Positions 1 to 11,367 are shown, counted from the stretch's first letter. The stretch is DNA of 64,000 nucleotides from Hippopus hippopus (GCA_946811185.2 OX328104.1:45988505-46052504), one strand, 5' to 3'. The notes: a model not told the origin generated them from the letters alone. Numbers and translations are program-made.

Positions 1-519
1 GCGTGGACCGCGATCCTTTTTTGCAGATGCGTTAAACAACCTTTTCAGAGCATGAATCTACTTGGTGAAAAATTCTGTAACAAATAAGCTGTTGAATAGT
101 ACACAGAGTGTATAGTTAAACTTTGAGGAAAAGCCATCTATTTGATGTCCATCGTTATTCAAAATGAGCCACGCTCTGGTAAAAGGGGGTTTAATGCATC
201 TCTGTGATGCATTATACCAAGCAAATTATCCTATAACTATGGATCCATAAAGTCCTTTTTGTTTAGCAACCGAATGAATTTTGCGGTAGACTGGTCCCTT
301 GACATGCAGAAAATTGACTAAGAGGAAAAAAAAACGACCAAGTAAGCCTGCACAGACTGAGAGCCTTTTTGCAGATGCCTGAAACAACCTTTTGAGAGCA
401 CGACTCTACTTCAGCGAAAAATTCTGTCACAAATAAGCAATTGAATAGCACACAGAGTGCATAGTTATTTTAACTTCGGAGAGATGCCATCTTTTTGATG
501 GCCGCCATTATTCAATATA
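1..519. repeat. Tandem duplication of a ~350-bp unit, cut by the window start
   Basis: Positions 1-165 align with 350-518 at an offset of about 350 bp, including the shared stretch CACAGAGTG and the words AAAAATTCTGT and GCCATCT. The unit consists of a family B element plus about 110 bp of other sequence, so the element was amplified with its flank by segmental duplication, not by two transpositions. The left boundary lies outside the window. Confidence 0.75.
164..406. mobile_element. Family B small inverted-repeat element (MITE-like)
   Basis: The left end TGAGCCACGCTCTGG is matched in inverted form near 391-406 (GAGAGCACGACTC). Inside are the family words ATGCATTATACCAAGCAA, ATGGATCCATAA and AGACTGGTCCCTTGACATG. 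These also occur in the copies at 10217, 22153, 24167, 28455 and 31319. It has no coding capacity and is presumed non-autonomous. Confidence 0.7.
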
Positions 520-571
520 CAAATTATAGGAGTTCCATTGGAAATGTCAATTGAAGGCTGAGGTCATCCCA

Positions 572-807
572 GTTAAACTCCATAATAAACGACAAAATTG
601 CAGACTTGTTTAAATTGAAGCATTTGCAGACAACAAAGTGAATTTCATTTAGAACAAGAAATTAATTTCTATTTCAAAAAGTAGAAATACTGTGGAGAAA
701 AGTAGAGAATGCTGGTTACCGGCATCTTCTCATTATCGCAAACTGTTTTCAAAAGTATTCTTCCTCAATGCAGTCAAAAGTCGGTATTGTTTTGTTTTGA
801 AGGTTAA
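572..807 (+). mobile_element. Family A hairpin element
   Basis: It starts at GTTAAACTCC..AAACGACAAAATTG and ends near GGTTAA, with the core hairpin at 683-750. The stem is imperfect here (TGTGGAGAAAAGTAGAGAATGC against its partner). Flanking words GAAGCATTTGCAGAC and TTTTCAAAAG match other family A copies. Confidence 0.6.
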
Positions 808-881
808 AACCACCTCTTGCTTGCCAACCAGATTTATCAAATTTTTCCCGTTGGGAATTATGATAGCTTCCGACCTACGAA

Positions 882-1057
882 TTAACAATTATGCTGCCAA
901 GCACGATTCAAGGACCTTTTGCGGACAGTGTAGATCAAGATCAGACTTCACAGAATGTGCAGTCTGATCTTGAATCTACACTGTCCGATTGGAAGATATC
1001 CCCCCTCTACTATCGGCTTAAAAGTTTCATTTAACTTATTAAGCAGGTCAAGGGTTA
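882..1057. mobile_element. Family C hairpin element
   Basis: The ends are TTAACAATTATGCTGCC and AAGCAGGTCAAGGGTTAA. The stem-loop at 923-986 pairs GGACAGTGTAGATC with GATCTACACTGTCC style arms. The same arrangement recurs at 10498 and 23477. No coding capacity. Confidence 0.65.
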
Positions 1058-1477
1058 AGTAAGGATGGGGGTCAGGCCGGAGAAGCATTGACTTTCTGAT
1101 CAAGAGATATGTGTCTTATCTGTATCTCAAAGGCCAGTATTGAGTCCGTCCTGATTTATTATTTATGACCTTTGAAGTTTGTTCACAGTCAAACAATAAC
1201 AAGAATTTACGCTTGATCTCCGGCTTAATTAACCTTGTATTAATTAAATAAGAGGACCGCCATATTGTCTGGTAATGTCTGTGTAGATAGATGACAACAT
1301 GCGATGTTTTTTTTTTACTCCGAGATTTTTCATTGTTAGAGAGATAGGAGAAACTCAATTCCATTTTATTAAGCATAGAAGTATAGATACATCTATACTC
1401 GTTTTCAATAAGTTTTTAGCCCATTTCATATGATGGTTGCAAGGTAGCACTTTTCCGGGGTGCAGTTTTCCTAGAAC
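1058..1477. other. No recognised feature
   Basis: AT-rich sequence with a short poly-T. I see no credible coding region, RNA gene or repeat. Confidence 0.5.
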
Positions 1478-1700
1478 TGTGGCTCATTTTATAAAGTGTG
1501 GGACTCGTTACCTGGAGGCCCCGGGTTCGAGCCTCACTGGAAGCATTGGGTTTTTCGTAGGAATGTGCTTGAGCAAGCCTCTTGAGAGCCCTAACCTAGT
1601 ACTGGTACACCCATGACATACATGAATATGTGAAATGTCGCCGTGATATGACAGATATAACTGAAAGCGGCGTAAAATACCATTCAATCGATCACGATAT
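1478..1700 (+). repeat. tRNA-derived SINE copy
   Basis: A tRNA-like B box (GGTTCGAGCCTC) lies at about 1529-1540, with a weak A-box-like GTGGCTCATTTTATAAAG upstream. The 3' part holds GCCGTGATATGAC..GAAAGCGGCGTAAAATACC, the degenerate tail shared in reverse by the copies at 4153 and 26052. RNA polymerase III promoter activity is expected of the family but is not shown here. Confidence 0.6.
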
Positions 1701-2256
1701 TCTTTGATCAACGGAGAATTCGGTCGTACCAAGTTTCACTTCGTGTCATTTTTCCTATTTACGGTCATAGATTACACAGTGATTCACATTCATTTTCCTA
1801 ACTGGTAGTTTTAAGTGACATTTTTCAAATACGTTTGCTACAACATTTTGTTAGGAAGTAATAAGCATGAAAAAGAAATGTAGATATTTTGGCCATAATA
1901 CTAGACTGAACTAATCTTTTCATCTATTGCTGGTACGTCATAATAAACTTATAAAACCTTTCCACGTTTCAATATAAGAGATACACGATAAAAGGTGACA
2001 CATCGAATCGGGCCCGAGCCTTTACGCTACAAAAAAAGACATCTGTGGGAAGTGAAGAAACGTATTATTCTGAGTTATACCTCCATTTTGTATGATGATG
2101 TTTCGAACGAATTTACTCATTTTACGTGAAAAAATATGTCGTGCTAGAAAACGATCCGTTTTGTTTTCATACCGAAATTATTTCAAGGCGTTCCCAAGTG
2201 TTCAAGCCTGACGTACGGAAAGCGTAAATTATGCCATGTCATTATTCAACCATTGT
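1701..2256. other. No recognised feature
   Basis: AT-rich unique-looking sequence without a supportable coding or RNA feature. Confidence 0.5.
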
Positions 2257-2484
2257 ATAACCTTTTACTAAATAATTCTAGGGTTTAATGGCTCTGAGAA
2301 ATAAGTCTTTTGAAATCATTGTGGGGTAAGGAGAAAATGCGGGTAACCGGCATTTTCTCCTTTACCCACAATGATTTTACCCTTTCGAAGACAAATGCTA
2401 TCACTTGAGCCACAATTAATTTGTTGCCTGCAAAATTTTCAGAATGGACGGGTCTAAAATTCTGTTATATTGAAAAGAATTAAC
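2257..2484 (-). mobile_element. Family A hairpin element
   Basis: The ends are TAACCTTTTACTA and AAAGAATTAAC. The core hairpin at about 2316-2377 pairs GGGGTAAGGAGAAAATGC with GCATTTTCTCCTTTACCC. The arm reads GGTAAGG where most copies have GGAAAAGG, and the partner arm carries the matching change. Confidence 0.7.
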
Positions 2485-3454
2485 AAACTGTTTCCATTCT
2501 TTTGTCTATTTCCGTCTTTTCCCTCTCTTTATATCTTGCAGTCGATAGCTTCAGAAAATACTGTAGTAAAGGGGAAAAAAGACTGTTTCGAGCAATTTCT
2601 CCTTTTTCTAAGATGTTTTCAATCACAGTCATGTATCTAAACTTAGTTTTGCTGATTTTTTCGGTTTTACACAAATATTTTCAAACTAACTAAGGAGATG
2701 ACTTTTCCCCAAGGTTTTTCCTGCTATTGTTATGTTATTGAAACTGAAAGTGCATGGGCGCATTACTTCTTTTCTTCACAATATTCTCTATTTGAGTAAG
2801 ACAAATACAGTTATTTGAACAATATGAGTGTCGTCTGCAAACGCATTCAATTCAGATTAGTCTAAATAAATACATAGATTGGTAAAGACCTTGCTCTAAG
2901 CATGGTATACATGAGACGTTCTCAGTATTGTCAGCACTTTGATCTTTTACCATTTGGGTGCTAAAAGTATTTCATAATATTGACCGTCTCAGTCATTGGA
3001 AAATAAATCTATATTTTACAGTATCATACACTACTTTGACCAGAACATATAAAAATTTCCGATGGTGTAAACTCAAGATCAGGCTGTGCATTCTTTAGAG
3101 TCTGATCTTAACCTACAATGTCTGCTAAAACAACTGAAGTCTTTTTCAGTATCTACGAAACAGACGGATTTGATATTCGATTTTGGTATTCGATGGAAAA
3201 TTCTGTCAGTTGAACGTGCCATTTCTCAAGGGACTACTTCAAGACAAAGTATTGCGTGTATAAATACGCTGATTCGGTCTATGGCATAGATAATGTGTGA
3301 CCTAGAAAAGTAGTTCTCGGAGAACCGACCCAAGAAATTGTTTTTATGGTTGTTTCTTTGGTCGTCTGTTTGGTTGTTTTTTATAAACGTGCAGTCTGAT
3401 CTTAGATCTACTTTGTCATATGCTTTGTCAGATATTCTCACAATAAAAACCAGG
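2485..3454. other. Mostly unrecognised; scattered family C fragments
   Basis: Pieces resembling the family C hairpin occur at 3070-3120 (CAAGATCAGGCTGTGCA..TCTGATCTT) and 3388-3440 (GCAGTCTGATCTTAGATCTAC). They may be one element split by intervening sequence. Nothing else is recognised. Confidence 0.4.
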
Positions 3455-3606
3455 GCCCGCATTCACCGACCATTCTGAAGATCGTTCTTAGTCTTTTTTT
3501 CCAGACTTTTCCAAATTTAAAAGAAGATGTGTCACTTTCAGATTTGGAAAATCATGTAGAGTAAGACTAAGAATGTTCTTAAGAATGGTTGGTGAATACG
3601 CACCCA
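3455..3606. mobile_element. Family D palindromic element (shortened)
   Basis: It begins GGGCCCGCATTCACCGACCATTC and ends GAATGGTTGGTGAATACGC, so the two ends are inverted. Inner arms share AATCTGAAAGTGACAC-type sequence. The central CCAAT segment present in other copies is missing. Confidence 0.6.
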
Positions 3607-3669
3607 GATTCAAAATTACCACGTTTGCATCTTGAGTACTGAGGATGAAAACGTCTCTTAATTAGCACT

Positions 3670-3894
3670 ATAATTTACCAAACGACGAAATCTAGGACTA
3701 AAGCAAATTGAAAGCGTTCGTAGACGACAAATTAAATGTGGATCAAATGATATCTGTCTTTGATAGTGTAGAAAACATTATGGAAAAAAGAGAAAATGCT
3801 GGTTACCAGCATTTTCTCCTTTTCCCACAATGTTTTCAAAAGTCTTCTTTTTTCAGGTTCGTTAAAAGATGGAATTGTTGTGTAAAGCCTTAAC
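3670..3894 (+). mobile_element. Family A hairpin element
   Basis: TTTACCAAACGACGAAAT starts the left side and TGTAAAGCCTTAACC ends the right. The core hairpin at about 3773-3837 joins GAGAAAATGCTGG to CCAGCATTTTCTC with a short loop. It includes the family words GACGACAAATTAAATGTGG and TCAAATGAT. Confidence 0.75.
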
Positions 3895-4152
3895 CAGTAA
3901 AAAGGGAACCCAGATATCCCAGTTTTAGGTATTTTATTAAAAGTCTATTCCCCGAATAGTTGGATATTGAAGACTATAAAACCGATGTGCGTTCTGTGCA
4001 GTCTCGATGTATTGATCTAAACTATGTAAGAAAGAGAATCAAATTTCTGTTGGTAAACCCATTTGAAACGGGTGACGAGAGTGCCGAAAAAACAGTGTAC
4101 AAGTAACTTTTGTCTCATTTCAATAATGCCATATTATAACTAGATCGTTTTG

Positions 4153-4412
4153 CTTGAATTGGGGTTTAACGCCGTTTTAACAGCTAATGTCATGTTACGG
4201 CGGTCAGAGCACCTATATGCATGTGTTTCCTGGATATCTCTCACCTATACTGACACAGCTTTCTTTCCAAGCCACAGACTACTTTCTCACATTCACCAGA
4301 GGTGAGAGGTAAAATGTCGCAAGAAAGAAAGTTTGCAGCAACCGAGTATCAAATTTGCAACCACCAGGTCACGAGTCCGATGCGCTAACTACTGAACTAC
4401 CCGGCCGGGGCT
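4153..4412 (-). repeat. tRNA-derived SINE, reverse orientation
   Basis: On the minus strand the head reads as a degenerate tRNA (CCGGGTAGTTCAGTAGTTAG with an A-box-like core, then GACTCGTGACCTGGTGGTTGC). The 3' end is GGCGTTAAACCCC. A head of the same type appears on the plus strand at 28150. Not a functional tRNA, because acceptor-stem pairing is not preserved. Confidence 0.75.
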
Positions 4413-4529
4413 GTAACTAGATCAATTAAATTACTCTGTGGTTATAACCGGTGTTCTACCATCTACTGTTCAAGCTGTATTAGACTTAACAAGCACTTGA
4501 AAGACATACACAAATCATATTTCATCAGT

Positions 4530-4669
4530 ATGGAAAACACTTCGGGGGAAAGGAGCAATGGCTTGCTTAAAGTAAATGCTCCTTTTCCCACAAATTATTT
4601 CCACAGCTTACAGCTGCAGGGCTTTAAATTTAGACAAATCCGAAATTTGGTCGTGCGATAAAGAGTTAA
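4530..4669 (-). mobile_element. Family A hairpin element, truncated
   Basis: Decayed hairpin arms (GGAAAGGAGCAATG and TGCTCCTTTTCCCACA), followed by the right-end words TTTAGACAAATCCGAAATTTGGTCGT and AAAGAGTTAAG. Confidence 0.55.
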
Positions 4670-5731
4670 GGGAAATAACCCAAAAATGATGCACTGTGCT
4701 TGAAACCAGTTTCTTAAGAGAAGGGTTCCGTGTATCTGACAGCCCGGGACAGCGAAGATGACTCCGGCTATTTCTGACATCGTAATTATGGCAAAAATCA
4801 TAGTAAGTGAGTCTCTGGGCGCTAATTAAGCATGACTAATGTATTTTTCATGTTATGTGTAAATCATACGGCGGACCGGGGGAAAGCTTTATGGCCGATT
4901 TGAGGGCTTGCAATACTCATGATATCTGAAACTTTTACCCCACAATATTGGGTAATTCAATTTAAAGATACATCCATACAGCTAGAGAGAGGAAAAAAAA
5001 AAAGCGCTGTTAAAACTTGAAAGTGTGTAGAATGCCTCAGCTGTATAAAGATAGATAAATCACCAATATCGTATAAGGTGTAAGGTTGGAAGAACACAAA
5101 GGATTTGTCCTCATTTAAAACCGAAAACAACAACAGCGATTACTTTGAAGGCCTCCAAAACATGAAATGCATTTTCTATCCGTCTTCGCAGTCTTGCACC
5201 CATCAGGGGCAACGTTTGGCATAAGATATAATAATGATTATAGTTTCATAAAATAAGGGTGAAATGGGTGAAAACTAGCTGAAAACTGTCTGAAAACGAG
5301 TATAGATGTATCTTAAAAGCATTTGGTCGAGTTTGGAAATCTGATAGAAGTTTACAATGCACTGACAATACTTTCACAAAAAAAACACTTTTTAGGTAAC
5401 TCTTCCTTTTCCACTTGTCCCACATTTTTCTTTCTAAGCCATGCGAAACATACACGCTTCTTTCATTTCAGTATCTTACATGCCCTTCGTGGTCTAGTGC
5501 TTCCTTCGGCTCCATTCACTGGGGTTTCCGTAAGTATTGCACCGCAGAGCCCAAGCCATAGACTAGTGAAACTAAGGGGAAAACGTGAATAAGTGAGAAA
5601 CGAAATACTGTTTTAAGTTACTAGTCGTTTGTAAATGCTTGTAATTTGGTCCAGTCTAAAATTTTGTCGTCATGGTAAATAGTCATTTGATGTGATTGCG
5701 ATTTATCTTTTCATTTGCTATTTTTCCTATC
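4670..5731. other. No firm feature
   Basis: About 1 kb with no supportable coding or RNA feature. A possible family A remnant lies near 5325-5450 (CTTCCTTTTCCACTTGTCCCACA), but the second hairpin arm is not convincing. Confidence 0.4.
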
Positions 5732-5962
5732 GTTGACCTTTACCACACAATCCCGAATTTTACTTCGACCTCGAGCAAGACGACTTTTGAAAACATTGTG
5801 GGAAAAGGAGAAAATGCTGGTAACCAGCATTTTCTCCTTTTCTCACAATGTTTTCTACTCTTTCTGATAAAAGTCTCATCTTTTGTGCCACATTAAAGTT
5901 GTCGTCTGCAAATGCTCTCAATTTGGATCTGTCTATAATTTTGTCGTCTGGTAAAGAGTTAA
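5732..5962 (-). mobile_element. Family A hairpin element, best-preserved copy
   Basis: The ends are GTTGACCTTTACCACACAAT and GTCGTCTGGTAAAGAGTTAA. The core hairpin at 5789-5855 has two 32-nt arms around a 3-nt TAA loop with a single mismatch. Both flanking segments (TTTTGAAAACATTGTGG and GTCGTCTGCAAATGCTC) are typical, so this copy serves as the reference for the family. Confidence 0.85.
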
Positions 5963-6504
5963 AAACATTAATCCTTCGACAGGTTTTTGCGGTTGAGGAC
6001 ATTTCCGAAGCTGTCTGCCGCAGTTTAATCCCAGGACGCAATGAGTAACAATGGCCGGAACTTTCAATCTTGTTGACAATAGTTGCAAACATAGAAATCT
6101 CTTGAGATGATGCTATAAAACTAATATCAATTCCAATTCACCTTTACCATCTTGAACACAAATATTTTTACACGCACGTAGGAGTAACTTTTAAAATATT
6201 TTTGCGGATAGAGAAATATCTCCTTCGACCCATTTTGCCAAAATATAACCTTTGTACGCCCCTGCAGTTAACAGATTAAAAAAAAAAGCTGTTGCTTGTA
6301 AATAACACCTGCATCTTTAAAGCACCGTGATTTTCAAATGATAGATATTTTTGTTTCTTATTTCTAAAATCTGTAAAAGTTTTGGTATTGGTTGATCTAG
6401 GTATGATATCTAAATCTTTTAACATCAGTTATTATTATTTTTCACACCTCCTGCAAGTAGTTGTTATAATTGATTTAACTTGATACTTTTGATTGGCAAA
6501 TAAT
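5963..6504. other. No recognised feature
   Basis: AT-rich spacer between two small elements; nothing supportable. Confidence 0.5.
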
Positions 6505-6738
6505 TGAGACATGCTTTGTGCAAAGGGGGCTTAATGCATCTGCAAATGGTATCGACCCATGTCAGCCTGCGCCGACTGCGCAGGCTGACATGGGTCGAAA
6601 CTTTTTGACATTAGTCTGTTTTCAACACGTCAAAGGACCATGCTAGATCCAGATCCAGTCGGTTGTTAGAGAAAAATGGATTGTCTGGACCCATAATTAT
6701 GTGATATGTTTGGTATAATGCATCACGGAGCATGGATC
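6505..6738. mobile_element. Family B element with hairpin and shortened right end
   Basis: The left end GAGACATGCTTTGTG is followed by AAAGGGGGCTTAATGCATCTGC. A strong stem-loop at 6554-6596 pairs CCATGTCAGCCTGCGC with GCGCAGGCTGACATGG. On the right, GGTATAATGCATCACGGAG jumps straight to GCATGGATC, missing about 25 bp seen in other copies. Confidence 0.75.
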
Positions 6739-7526
6739 TGTTACTGTCTTTGGATGATGAATCAAGCATGACTCACACAACCTTCGTTACCTTTTTACCC
6801 AATATTGAGTCAATGATTGCTGTTTCTCACGGACGGTGTAGTCATTCACCGTGACTCACATGTCGCCTCAAGTTTCATGATTGTGACATAATACATGGTT
6901 TCCTTTATTTGCCCACATCCGCTCTTTGTGTTCTCCCTCATTAATAATGATGAAATAACAGTAATTCTAAAATAAGAAGGGTTTTCTGAACTCTGTTAGT
7001 TCTTTAACAGCTAGGTAAAATGGAACACAATCAGTGGACAATCCCCAATTTAAACAATTTTTATACGGCTGATTACAGAGCATCTCCCAAAGTATCGGAC
7101 AAGGTCGATTAAATGTCAGACTGCACTCTGATCTTGTTCTACACTGTCGGCCACAGCACTGAATTCTTCCATCAGCATGTTAATCCATGGTGTGCCAACT
7201 AAAAAAGTGCTGAAGGTACTGACAGATTAGCGAATGTGGAATAAGTGGCCTTGTTAACGATTTAACTCTGCAGGACCATACAACATTGAAGAAAATGTCC
7301 AGTACGGTCATTATATCCGTTCAGGTTTAATCAGGTAAAATCTAGCTGAGTCCGGTCCGGTTCGGCCCAGTCGAATCAGGTTATTAAGTCCAAGCCGGTT
7401 CGATCCTGTGACTTTATCCACCTAATAGTTACTTTCTTGTCACGAAAGGCAATACCGTGAAATTTTTATGTTTGTGATCTTTAATCTAAAAGATTTAAAA
7501 AAAAAAAGAACGTTTTAATTTGACGA
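6739..7526. other. Mostly unrecognised; one family C fragment
   Basis: A family C hairpin fragment lies at about 7100-7152 (GTCAGACTGCACTCTGATCTTGTTC..CACTGTCGG). The rest is unassigned. Confidence 0.45.
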
Positions 7527-7920
7527 TTACAAATACAAATACAGCAACATTTATATAGCGCAGAATTTATAGGACATATTCTTCTGCGCTTTACAATTGT
7601 ACAAAAGACACGTCTATTGTGTCAACTTATTGATAGTGTTTGTTGAACAAAAATGTTTTAAGTCTTTTCTTGAATGTAGTTTCATTTTCCCGATTCAATA
7701 TGAATACCCTCTAGAGTTCACTTTTAGAAAAACTTAACACTTTTTTTTTGTGGCGCTGCATGAGCGGCGGCCCTATATTTTTATTCGGTTTTGAAAAGTG
7801 CCTGTGGAGGTAGCCATATTGTTTACTGTATGGACTTGTTCAGTGGGTTTTTTTTTAACGTACTCGTACATGTAAAAATACGGTACTGATGCTATGCATC
7901 AATATTTTCTTGTTCTTTAT
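7527..7920. repeat. Dispersed repeat shared with 34494-35145
   Basis: From 7749 the sequence GTGGCGCTGCATGAGC..CTATATTTTTATTCG..GTAGCCATATTGTTTAC matches 34494-34580 closely. The tail ATGCATCAATATTTTCTTG matches 35118-35140. The 5' part contains AACATTTATATAGCGC, which I recall as common in bivalve repeats. Element class not assigned. Confidence 0.6.
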
Positions 7921-8398
7921 TATTTGTCGGACGAACTCGTAGATAAGATAGAGACCTAAACACCCGCGAAAAACACAAGAATGAAAAAGGTTGCATAGAG
8001 ATAAGGAAAGATGAGCCTGATTTGCATAGGTCATTGACTTAATTTACATATGAGCAATTATTTTGTACCTTATCGATGACAACTTGGTCAGTCTATGACT
8101 TTGTAAGCAGACATCGTTCCAATTGGAGTGGTAGAAATTTTGTAGTTCATGTCAATCTTGTCATATATAAATAGAAATACGATTACTATTAGATGATTAT
8201 TTTCTGTGCGGCAGTATCTAGCGACTGTGGGGTTTTGTTTACATTTGAATCTAGGTCACTGTCAGTGGCATTCGGGTAGCGATCTGATGATTGCTAGTCT
8301 AAAAAAAGAAATTTTAATACTGTAAGCAACATCCAGCAGACAACTACTATATCAATGTTCCTTTCGGGCAGTAAATCTCAGCATAGCAGAGTTTAAAT
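7921..8398. other. No recognised feature
   Basis: AT-rich spacer; nothing supportable. Confidence 0.5.
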
Positions 8399-8450
8399 CG
8401 AAGATCAGACTGCCTGTTTTGTGCAGTCTGATCTTCATCTACGCTGGCCG
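8399..8450. mobile_element. Family C hairpin, partial element
   Basis: GAAGATCAGACTGC pairs with GCAGTCTGATCTTC across a short loop. The outer arms are reduced to CATCTACGCTGGCCGC. Confidence 0.55.
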
Positions 8451-8614
8451 CATATGCAAGTTATATGCACTGTAAGCCACTTTAAGCCTTTGGAGTTAAT
8501 CATTTGGATTTAGGCTGCGAAACATGTAAAAGTTCCCTTAGGTTTCATCCAGAAATTGACATTCAGATTACTCTTTTTTCGAGGTTGTTTTGCAGCAAAA
8601 CATCTCAGCAAAGT

Positions 8615-8678
8615 GGACGGTGTAGATCGAAGATCAGACTGCACGTTTTGTGCAGTCTGATCTTGTTCTACACAGGCC
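8615..8678. mobile_element. Family C hairpin, second nearby copy
   Basis: GGACGGTGTAGATCGAAG begins the left arm. The stem AGATCAGACTGCAC is matched by GTGCAGTCTGATCT, and the right arm ends TTCTACACAGGCCGC. Lies 165 bp after the previous copy. Confidence 0.6.
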
Positions 8679-9016
8679 GCAAAATCACTTTTTAACATCA
8701 AAGGCTGACTGTAAAATTAAACACTGCAAGCCATCTAAAAAAAATCAGATTTCCCCCCCATCCCCCCTCCTCCCGTCAGTCTGTAGTAAATCAGTTTCGA
8801 TGTAATTTACAATGCTGTATTGTATAATTACCTAATTGTTTCTACAAAAACGATGACATTTGTGTGGTGTTTCTGGGTGTTTGCCGAGTTTCCGCGAGTC
8901 TTTTTTCGTGAATGCCAAGTCTGTTTCCGTTCAGGTGCCAACCACCTCGTGTACAATCTTGCGTACTATTCCATACCCTGTTCTTTTCAAGACATTTTGT
9001 TATAGAATCTAGCGTT
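8679..9016. other. No recognised feature
   Basis: Contains a C-rich run (8754-8775); otherwise unassigned. Confidence 0.45.
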
Positions 9017-9264
9017 TATGATGATGATGGTGATTATTATTATTATTATTATTACATGTATTATTACGATGGATGATAATAATCATCATCACCGTCATTA
9101 TCATCATTATCTTCATCATCATCGTCGTTAGCGTTATCATTTTGTCATCGTTATCATTTTTTCATCATCATCATCATCATCATCACCGTCGTCGTCGTCA
9201 TCATCATCATCATCGTCGTCATCATTATCATCATTAGAAGTAGTAATAGTAGTAGTAGTAGTAT
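9017..9264. repeat. Compound trinucleotide microsatellite
   Basis: Runs of ATG/ATT/CAT/CGT/AGT trinucleotides cover about 250 bp and change phase and strand sense several times: GATGATGATGG, then TTATTATTATT, then CATCATCATC interrupted by CGTCGTCGTCG, then TAGTAGTAGTA. Not coding. Confidence 0.9.
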
Positions 9265-9618
9265 TTCTTATGTCTTTCGTGTAGGATTATGGATGTATTA
9301 ATGGAGAGTATAGACAAAGACCAGCTTGCACATACATGCAGTCCGATCTTTGTTTACATTCTCCACTACTCTACAAATAGTTTCAGTAATACAGCCTCCA
9401 AAGCACTGTAAATGTAGTGTGATGCTTTGTTCTTATTTGCCGAAGGTATAAATTACCAAATAAATAACTGAATGGAATTGAATTAAATGTCGCTGATTGA
9501 AACACCTAACTGACCCATTTTTGTAATGCTATGGAAATAAAGGGGTTGCAATAGTAAGAAAATGAAATCATTCTGGTAAAAGGACAATATTCTGTTATAG
9601 GGGATGTAATTCATTCTA
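9265..9618. other. Mostly unrecognised; one family C fragment
   Basis: A partial family C hairpin lies at 9310-9362 (AAAGACCAGCTTGCAC..TGCAGTCCGATCTTTGT). Nothing else identified. Confidence 0.4.
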
Positions 9619-9830
9619 TTTAAACATTTACCTCACAGTCCAATGTCAACGACCCGAAAGAAAAGGCTTTTGAAAACATTGTGGGAAAAGGATAACATGC
9701 TGGTATCAGCATTTTCTCCTTTTCTCACAATGTTTTCTACCCCATCAAAGACAAATTGCATCATTTGGGCAACATTTGAATCATCGTCTGCAAATACTTT
9801 TAAGGTCTACGGCCTCTAACTCTCATAGTA
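9619..9830 (-). mobile_element. Family A hairpin element
   Basis: The left end TTAAACATTTACCTCACA leads to the core hairpin at about 9668-9734, where GGGAAAAGGATAACATGCTGG partners CAGCATTTTCTCCTTTTC. The right half ATCGTCTGCAAATAC is typical; the right terminus is decayed. A further right-end fragment follows at 9930-9967. Confidence 0.65.
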
Positions 9831-10216
9831 AAAGACGGAAGCTGCCGAGATTGGCTGAATAGCCTTTACGAAAACGTCGATGCTACACGATATTTACCGA
9901 GGAGTAAGGGGTCGTAATCCTTAATTTGGACAAATCTACATTTTTTTCCCCGTCTGATAATGAGTTAAGCTTTGATTACCCCATGTTATGTTAACATGTT
10001 GCATTGTAGATCGTGTATTTTTACAAATCTGTCTTGTGGAAAATTTTAAAAGGAAAATGTTAGAATCAATATTATTTAAACCTTACTGTAGCACAGACAT
10101 TGATATACAAATATATACTTTTGTCAAATAGGTACAAGTGAGATTGTTACATCATAATAAATGGGGGCTTAATTCAAGTGGCTTTTTATTTAGCAGTGTT
10201 AATAGCGTGATAATGA
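9831..10216. other. Family A right-end fragment, otherwise unrecognised
   Basis: TTAATTTGGACAAATCTACA and CCGTCTGATAATGAGTTAAG (about 9930-9967) are a detached family A end. The remainder shows no feature. Confidence 0.4.
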
Positions 10217-10480
10217 CTGATTCATGCTCTGTGAAAAGGGGGCTTAATGAATCTGCAAAAAGTATCGACCTAGGTCAGCCTGCACGGTCTGCGCTGGCTG
10301 ACTTTGGTCGAAACTTTTTGCCGTTAGACACTTTTCTGCATGAAACAGGACCAGTGTACCTTATGATTCAATTTGTTGCTAGACAAAATGGAGTTTATGG
10401 ATACCATAACTATGCGATGACTTGCGTGGTATAATTCATTACGGAGATACATTAAATCACCTTTTGGAAGAGCAAGGTTT
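10217..10480. mobile_element. Family B element
   Basis: TGATTCATGCTCTGTGAAAAG is followed by GGGGGCTTAATGAATCTGC. A stem-loop at about 10270-10315 pairs TAGGTCAGCCTGC with a GCTGACTTTGG-type arm. The right end is degraded (ATACATTAAATCACC..GAGCAAGG). Confidence 0.7.
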
Positions 10481-10497
10481 AAACGTTTGAACCTGTG

Positions 10498-10697
10498 GGC
10501 TGCTAAGCGCAACTCAAGATTTTTTTGCACACAGTGTAGATCAAGATCGGACTACACAGAACGTACAGACTGATCTTTGAATTACACCGTCCGATAAGGT
10601 GATATTTTTCCCCCAACAAATAATTTTGAAATAGCAACATTTGGATTATCACTATCGCCTGGAAAGTTTTATTTAATTGATTTAGCAGGTTAAGGGT
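10498..10697. mobile_element. Family C hairpin element
   Basis: The ends GCTGCTAAGCGC and TTAGCAGGTTAAGGGTT are the family termini. The stem-loop at about 10537-10595 pairs CAGTGTAGATCAAGATC with a partly decayed partner. Confidence 0.65.
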
Positions 10698-11137
10698 TGC
10701 TGTATAATAATAGTTATTGCCAAATGACAAAACTTTAGAATAGTTCAGATCTGTTCAGGAGACAAACTGAATATGGCTCATAAGATTGAAGCGAGTATTT
10801 TCTCCTTTTCAACATTTTTTTGAAAATCCATCTTCCTCAGGGTCGAAAAAAACGAGCATGTATGGCAGTCGACCTTTTCTTCTACTTTTTTTTTTTTATT
10901 TGTAATGACGAAGAAATTGTAATTCTCAGTATGAGCAGCTTGCAGAAAGAAGAGCATGAAGAAGAACAAAAATAAGTTTCTTCTTCTTCTGCTCAAAGTG
11001 TGTAAAATCTCCCGCACAACATTTCACTACCTTTTACTTTTTAACTGTCCCTTTGATCACGCCACTGCCCCTTTTTTAAAACCGAATAGAATATTTGAAA
11101 GAAAAAGTTACAATATCGTCCCTCCGAAGATAAAAAG
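10698..11137. other. Family A fragment plus unassigned sequence
   Basis: GAGTATTTTCTCCTTTTCAACA..CTTCCTCAGGGTCG (about 10792-10845) resembles the right half of family A. The rest is unassigned and holds a poly-T at 10885. Confidence 0.4.
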
Positions 11138-11367
11138 TAAATTCTTATCCAAACGACAAAATGTTTGACTTTTCAAAATCCAAAGCATTTACAGACGAAA
11201 AATTCATTGTGGCTAAAATGGTTGGATTCTTCCTAGAAAGGATAGAAAACGTTGTGGGAAAAGGAGAAAATGCTGGTTTCCAGCATTTTCTCCTTTTCCA
11301 ACAATGTTTTCAAAGGCCTTTATCCTCAAGGTCGTTAAAACCCGGGAATTCGTGTTATAAAGGGTCC
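11138..11367 (+). mobile_element. Family A hairpin element
   Basis: TTCTTATCCAAACGACAAAAT opens the element. The core hairpin at about 11247-11313 pairs GGGAAAAGGAGAAAATGCTGG with CCAGCATTTTCTCCTTTTCC, and the right end is TTATAAAGGG. A 109-codon reading frame across it is incidental. Confidence 0.75.
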
